A stretch of 64,000 nt of DNA, from contig CM037874.1 of NCBI GenBank assembly GCA_021292105.1, forward strand, positions 6,631,886-6,695,885, in the 5' to 3' direction. This document shows positions 58,306 through 64,000 of this stretch, piece after piece. The notes under the pieces were generated by a model, which did not search any database, was not told where the DNA came from, and worked only from the letters and a program-made list of their open reading frames with translations. The first letter of the stretch is position 1; every line of letters starts with the position of its first letter. Source of the DNA: Anadara kagoshimensis (lineage: Eukaryota > Mollusca > Bivalvia > Arcoida > Arcidae). Made by a program: the position numbers and the translations under genes.

Positions 58306-60071
58306 TTTTACCTTTGTACTTTTTTAAACAATTTAAGCTGTATTAAACTAAACTATTTAACATTATTTTGCTTAGATACTGCTGCATAACACCCAGCAAT
58401 GTCAACAAGCATGCTCACTTGGGTATTGATTCACTCAAATGTTAACAATTACCATGCAAAACAGACAACTTAGATTGAAGTTTGTATACATTACATTCAA
58501 CCACATGTAGGATGTAGTAACATTTTAATCATTCCTACCATCAAAATGTTTTTGGCCATCTGTGTGGCCATAATGCATTGGTTTCTGCAGAATAACTTAA
58601 GTTTGGTTAGATGGAATTTCACCAAACTTAAAAAACTGATATATATTTTGAATTCATTTTTTAAGTCAAAATTCAAGCTTAAGGTTATTGATAAGTACAA
58701 TAAATGGGGTTAGCTGCTGTACAACGTGATACCCTGTAATGTTTGTGCGGAACACTTATTTCTAAGGAATATGGAATCGCGAAAAATGACGCTACCCGTA
58801 AAAATGACATTATTCCGGGAACTTGTGACGTTAACATTTTCCAAAACGTTTTGCACAGACATTAAAGGTATTGATCAAGTGGTACAGTGGCGAACCCCAT
58901 TATAGCGTTATGTGGTCTCTTATTATGAGGGAAAATGTAAAATTAAGCAGTCTTTTGAAATTAGAAATTATTAAGATGCTTCACGGTTAGTTTAGGCATA
59001 ATTTATTATTTAACAGAACATCTTGTATATCACAGGTAAAAGTGGTTTGCACCAAAAAATCATGCATTGAATTTTTTGGCATGATTTTCACATGAAAAAT
59101 GTGTCAAATTTATATGTATTTTGTGAATGCCAATTTCGCATGAAAAAATTGTACAATTTAATTTCGTGCCAAATTCATACAAAAATTACGTAAAAGTTTA
59201 ACCTGTGTACATACGTTATTTCAAATATAAGAAAGGAATTTGTAACTTAAAAACATTTATTTTGCAACAACCTATGATTCCACGAACACAACACAATTCA
59301 AGTTACTGAAAATAAGCAGTCAGATATGAAAAGTAAAGATAAACAAACAAATGTATATTGGACAACTAATTATAATAAAATGGTTATTGCCACCACATAT
59401 TTTATTATTATTTTTTTATAAATATATATATATGCTATATAACAATATGAATGGCTTAAATACATCTGTTTCTTGATTTTTAAACTAATAGATAAAAGAA
59501 ATTTGTCATATTTGATCAAATAATGCATTATTTTGATCAAAAATGTAAAAACGATTTTAGATCTGCCATTTTGTTTTCACTATAATGTTGGATCGTTTTT
59601 GCAGTTGAACATGATATAAGATCTGTCATCCATCATTTAGACAGCACATTTTTGAAAGAATATCAATAAAATTTGGATTTAATTCTAAATTCTATTATTT
59701 AATCCTGTTTAATCAATGTAGGTAAGGATGCATACAGTTATAGGAGTACAAAAAATATGTGGTAATAACATGGGTTAATTATAAAACTTCCATCAATGGA
59801 CACACACTTGAGTCAATGTCCAATAGTGTGGTTGTACAGTTTTAAAAGAAATTGAAAGTTTTCAGTTAAGACGAGTTGAATTCTATATAAAAAGACCAAT
59901 AGGCTATATATAATGGTGACTTTGGGTTAAATTCAACTTAAAGATACTAGTTTTGTCTCCCCTGAAGCATTAATCATGTTACGGTTGTCAACAAATGTTT
60001 CAAGAGTTTTAAAATACTTTTATAGTTTGTGTTTAAAAGCTAATGACACCATATTTGTCTTATATTTTCAG
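58306..60071. other. Probable 3'UTR intron, nothing recognised
   Basis: AT-rich with degenerate short internal similarities near 59050-59170 (CATGATTTTCACATGAAAAA and relatives). No coding signal. Confidence 0.35.
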
Positions 60072-60590
60072 TCTCATACGGAATGAAGAAGGCTTAATTA
60101 GTACAAGATATGGTTTTGGTGTTGATCATTGGATAATTTTACCCACAGTGAACTTAATTTCACTTTGATACTAGTGTCTACAAGTCTCCATCAAAGATGG
60201 ACCAAAATTAATATTACTCTGATAGGCAATGCATAGTTTCAGCTTCATGTGGTAAATGCAAGATTTATGGCCAAAATTGTCACAGTGCACAAGTTCTTGA
60301 CAAAAACTTGACTTTCTTCTCACTGCTCTGTACAAAATGCAGGGAATCTTTTGTCATTATTGTAAAGTGAGCATCAGAATCCAGTGTCAAAGTGAAGTGG
60401 ACTAGATATTCAGTATAATGCTATTGAATCAGGTTATTCTTGCAGTCTTTATAGTGTCTGAAACAATGAAATTAAACGGAAGTTGATATTTTATATAAAT
60501 CTGTATTTCATTGTTTTAGAAATGATTCTGTATATTTATATATCTTATTGTATATGCTGTTAATGGTTTTAAAAAATAAATAAAATTATT
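60072..60590 (+). other. Probable 3'UTR exon of the J-protein gene
   Basis: TATATTTTCAG/TCTC at 60071 is a good acceptor, and the donor AAG/GTAATT at 57827 lies right after the stop. No long reading frame follows. Two overlapping AATAAA signals at 60575-60584 close the unit. This is inferred from splice-site logic only. Confidence 0.45.
60575..60584 (+). promoter_or_regulatory. Overlapping polyadenylation signals
   Basis: AATAAATAAA provides two overlapping AATAAA hexamers downstream of the presumed 3'UTR exon. Confidence 0.45.
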
Positions 60591-60907
60591 TTATAATAAC
60601 AAATTATATGATATAATATAGGGTTTATCAGTTTTGAATATTCTGGAATTTACAATATGACTGTATCTCTCTTTGATGAAACATACAGAAGCAATTGTAT
60701 TGCAATTCCCGTTGAAAGACAATAGGGGTCTTGACCCTTGGTGTGTATCAATTTTCTCGCAATATTAAGTCATGTCCCAAAAAGGGGGTCACGTGATCAT
60801 GTGAGATACGCCGATCCTGCATGGCTAAAAACCATATATTACACTAACAGATAGGGAAAAATAGGGCCAAGGTACAAAATATTTATTAAAAGAATGAATT
60901 GTAAATA

Positions 60908-61059
60908 TAAGAAATGACATTTCTGCTCATGGTATTTCAAGGGATAATGCAAGATAGTGTGGCGCATGCCAAATTCAAAATGAAGGGCATCAAATTTGGC
61001 ATGTGACACACTATTTTGCATTACCCCTTGAAATACCCTGATCAGAATGTCATTTCTTA
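60908..61059. repeat. 152-bp imperfect hairpin, arms about 66 bp
   Basis: TAAGAAATGACATTCT-type left arm from 60908 (AAGAAATGACATTTCTG, GTATTTCAAGGGATAATGCA, TAGTGTGGCGCATGCC) pairs with AATTTGGCATGTGACACACT, TTTTGCATTACCCCTTGAAA and GAATGTCATTTCTTA at the right. The loop is about 15 bases. Likely a palindromic MITE. Confidence 0.8.
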
Positions 61060-62785
61060 AGTGATAAATTGCAGAATAATGTGCTATCATCAGTTGTGAA
61101 AATGTGTTGTTAAAACACCATTTTACACAAAATATTGTTCAGATCTTTAAAATCTGGTTTGTGATACATGTATAGATATCATCATATTTAAGTTCAGTTG
61201 GTTTCCAGTTCATCCATTATACCAAACCCATTGATTCTATAAACTAAGGGTAAGAAAAGGATGTTTCCTATCCAAAAGTTTCTATTGATAGAATTTCATA
61301 TACATAATATATGTAATATTGGAGGAACATTTTTTTGACCTCCAATCTGAGTGATCTCATCTGGGGCATAAAAACTACATTAGTCTTAGTCGACTCCTTG
61401 GTAGGTTACATATCTTCTCACACTCCATTGAGTTTTAAGCAACAGTTACTGCAGATTCATTTTTGCACATATTAAACTGATATTTAGTGCACAGTAATGG
61501 GTCATGTTTGTTATTTTGTTCTGCATGCTTAATTTTGATGGAGTTGACTTCAGTTGTTCTTTTTGGCTAGTAAGAGAGGTTGTAGTGTAGCTTTTAATTT
61601 TACAAGTGCCCTAAACCAACTTAAACAATTAGTATTTCAATATCCATATTTCATGGTTATTTGACATAATATTGATATGTGTGTCTTATGTTAAATAGTT
61701 TTAAATAATAAATAATTTTATTATTATACATTTGTTTAGCTTATATAAATCATTAACATGTCCATATCTTTGTCGTTTTCAACATTTTATGTAATCATGA
61801 ACAAAATTAAACAACAAACCGAATCACAATCACATAAGTAAAACGTTTAACATGAGAAACCAATGCCAGGACCTTTACAATTTTCTTGTCGTTGAAGTTT
61901 TGTAGCTTGTTTACAACCAGGGATGCTTAAAGTTTCGTTGATCAGATGAATTGTAAATTTACACCGGTTAAACTGATTTGTCCAGGAAACACATGGTGTA
62001 TATATAAATACATAGATATGACATATGTGTGCTTAGCTCATTTTAATCTAAACTTGTCCATATTGCCCTTTTAAACATTTCATGTAATCATGAAAAAAAT
62101 CTGTACATGTTCAAGTCATGTACAGACTTTTTTGAAAAAAAAATTATCATTAGTACAATATGTAAATAGGCGTATTGTCAGTTCTTTCAATGTATTTATC
62201 AAAAACAAACATACCAGCGCATAATTAACAGTGATTTAATCGAATTTAATGATAATTGTTATTAGTCAAAAATGGCGTATGGCAAACTTATAAAATTACA
62301 CTGCATGTTTTATAGGTGAAAGCACATTTTAAACTAGAAAAATGGCAACTAAAGTTGCGAATTTGGTTTACCTCGACCTTTATTCAAGGCCATAGGTTAA
62401 TATAATATTGAAATTTTAAATATCTTGTATATCTTTTTTATGAACCGACACTCTAAACGTTTTATTCAGCATCAGTACATGTGTTTTGCTAAGTGGACTC
62501 GACCTAAGTACAAGATCGATCAAGGTGATACATTGCGACCGCTATATGTGAACTAAAACGCACAGTGGTTCTTACAACTTAGGTTGACCTTAAAGCCTTT
62601 TGTGTCTCTTTTAAATGATAGTTTGCTGTCGCTCACTCTTAATAATTAAATGTACATGGTTGACTGCAATACCTTCGCTAACATTCATGTCTCCAAACCA
62701 CTACTATATTAAAGTAGAGGTGTCATTATAAGTTATACAGGGCTTTGGCAGGTTACACGGCCCCATGTACCCCGTCAAAGATTTA
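61060..62785. other. Gene-free stretch before the LTR element
   Basis: It contains a loose direct duplication (TGTCCATATCTTTGTC with TTATGTAATCATGA at 61758, and TGTCCATATTGCCC with TTCATGTAATCATGA at 62056) and a small hairpin. No gene seen. Confidence 0.4.
62094..62131. repeat. Short hairpin
   Basis: AAAAAATCTGTACATG and CATGTACAGACTTTTTT are inverted with a TTCAAGT loop. Confidence 0.75.
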
Positions 62786-62944
62786 TGTAACAACGTGATT
62801 AAACACAAGTGTCGTGTACATCTGCTTTAATGGCTGAACCTCGTGTACAACTCTTGACGTCATATAATGTTGACGTAGTTATTACATCACATAATACATA
62901 CATGTACAATAGAGTTATGTGCTCTTTGACCGTAATACACCACA
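62786..62944 (-). repeat. 3' LTR of a Ty3/Gypsy element (about 159 bp)
   Basis: On the element (minus) strand the LTR begins TGTGGTGTATTACGG right after a polypurine tract and probably ends at TGTTACA (62786). Ends of TG...CA type and the position after the integrase stop support it. The left limit is inferred because the 5' LTR lies outside the window. A length near 160 bp is in the range of Mag/Steamer-like elements of bivalves. A perfect TGACGTCA site lies at 62855-62862. Confidence 0.6.
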
Positions 62945-62961
62945 TTCCCCCCTTTCTTAAG
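62945..62961 (-). promoter_or_regulatory. Polypurine tract of the Gypsy element
   Basis: The minus strand reads CTTAAGAAAGGGGGGAA immediately before the LTR start TGTGG. This is the plus-strand primer site of LTR retrotransposons, and its position fixes the LTR boundary at 62944. Confidence 0.65.
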
Positions 62962-63169
62962 ATATATAAACGTTCTTCCAATATTAATGTCCTATACACG
63001 AATTTCAAAACAAGCATTTTTTAAAACACAATCTGAATGAAATTGAAAACTATTAACTGCAAAACTTGCTTAAAAATTAAAGTCAAATTGTTCATGTTCA
63101 ACACTTTCATTAAATTGAACTTAAACACAAAGAGAAAAGAGACTTAAAGAAAATAAACATCAAAATGTC

Positions 63170-64000
63170 CTATCCCATAAAAAAGTCATTAAAACGGCTA
63201 GGAAGTTTTCTCTCTCTAGCTGGTCTTTTCACTGGAGATTCTGGTATTTTCGGTTGTTCGTCGTGATTTGATCCGTTCTGTATTTCGTCCTTAACATCGG
63301 TAGTATCACTTTGTTCCGTATGTATATTGTTTTCTGGATCTGTTAATATTTCGGTCGCGGATAAATTGTCACAAAGTTCATTCGATAATCGTTCGTTATA
63401 TTTCTTAACATGAGTGTTATTACGTTTATACATAACACCTTCAGGTGACTTTACAATACAACTGTTGCCTACTTTGTCAACCAATTTATACGGATCTTTA
63501 TGAAATGGTGTATCCATCTTATCGCGTTGCTGTTTGACAAGCACTTGATCTCCAACTTGTAAATCACTCTCTTTGGCGTTACGTTTACTGTCTATATACA
63601 CCTTGTTTTTGTGTTTCATTAGCGCGTCACGATCGCGAACTTCTTCGTCTAAAACTTGGTCTTCAAACTGTGGTAATAGTGTTCTAATAGTCCGATTAAA
63701 CATTAACTCAGTCGGACATTTGCCTGTAACATTATGAGGCGTTGTGCGATACGCAAAGAGATATGTCCTCAGTTCTCGTTTCCAATCTTTGGATTCCGCC
63801 TGAGCAATCCGTATTCGTTTTATTAGTGATCGGTTTTGTCTCTCTACTTCTCCATTAGCGGCTGGATGTAGAGGTGTTGTACATCTATGAAATGTTCCAA
63901 TACTGTCCAGATAATCATTGAACACTTTCGACCTAAACTGAGGTCCATTATCTGAAGTAACTGAAATAGGTAAACCATGTCTCGAAAACATCGTTTCTAA
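63170..64000 (-). CDS. Ty3/Gypsy integrase C-terminal part (Mag/Steamer-like), cut by window edge
   Basis: The frame is open from the stop at 63170 to the window edge; the Met at 63991 is internal (codons L-E-T precede it). Seen: SDNGPQF with the second catalytic Asp, and NGEVERQN with the catalytic Glu 36 residues later (DD35E spacing). WKRELRTYLFAYRTTPH, a C-terminal region with DLQVGDQVLVKQ and DPYKLVDKVGNS, and an acidic tail ending RKLPSRFNDFF follow. This is the integrase core and C-terminal domain of a Mag-clade (K02A2.6-like) element, which inserts the cDNA into host chromosomes. No stop or frameshift is seen in 830 bp, so the copy is young or conserved. The rest of pol and gag lie beyond 64000. 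Confidence 0.92.
   Translation of the reverse strand, partial: LETMFSRHGLPISVTSDNGPQFRSKVFNDYLDSIGTFHRCTTPLHPAANGEVERQNRSLIKRIRIAQAESKDWKRELRTYLFAYRTTPHNVTGKCPTELMFNRTIRTLLPQFEDQVLDEEVRDRDALMKHKNKVYIDSKRNAKESDLQVGDQVLVKQQRDKMDTPFHKDPYKLVDKVGNSCIVKSPEGVMYKRNNTHVKKYNERLSNELCDNLSATEILTDPENNIHTEQSDTTDVKDEIQNGSNHDEQPKIPESPVKRPARERKLPSRFNDFFMG

Overview
The window is AT-rich metazoan nuclear DNA, most likely from a bivalve mollusc. The reasons are two host genes split by GT-AG introns, tRNA-derived SINEs and short palindromic MITEs of molluscan type, LINE remnants, and a Ty3/Gypsy element with a very short LTR (Mag/Steamer-like). The taxonomic call is an inference; no species is assigned.

Layout. 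1-20.2 kb: no recognisable gene; MITEs, a SINE, microsatellites and small degenerate tandem repeats. 20.2-29.5 kb: a complete five-exon gene on the + strand encoding a 310-residue YdjC-family carbohydrate deacetylase (YDJC). All four introns are GT-AG and all exon phases agree. Intron 1 holds a LINE 3' remnant between 57-bp direct repeats. Intron 2 holds a SINE and a MITE split by a 4.3-kb inverted-repeat-ended element, which itself carries two more MITEs and a 30-bp minisatellite. 29.6-36.7 kb: intergenic or 5' intronic DNA with a decayed LINE, SINEs, MITEs and microsatellites. 36.7-60.6 kb: a second + strand gene encoding a J-domain protein with one C-terminal membrane segment (best fit DNAJC4-like; DNAJC30 is the alternative). 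Four coding exons are identified, the 5' exon is not found, and there is a probable 3'UTR exon. 61-64 kb: a hairpin repeat, then the 3' end of a Gypsy element on the - strand (LTR, polypurine tract, integrase C-terminal part) running off the window.

The most striking object is a tandem array of about 10.3 kb (about 120 units of 85 bp) at 41616-51921. Its unit is the last 76 bases of a coding exon of the J-protein gene plus the exon's own 5' splice site and 9 intron bases. The gene therefore carries on the order of 120 copies of one splice donor in a row. Nearly all array units also contain a CCAG/G acceptor-like sequence that the exon-resident copy lacks (CGAG). Only the first donor gives a straightforward open frame to the next exon. 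Two other notable structures are a molluscan TIR element in the preceding intron with an internal 145-bp array rich in AGGTCA half-sites, and the multi-level nesting in YDJC intron 2.

The two host genes share an orientation, but nothing in the sequence links their functions.
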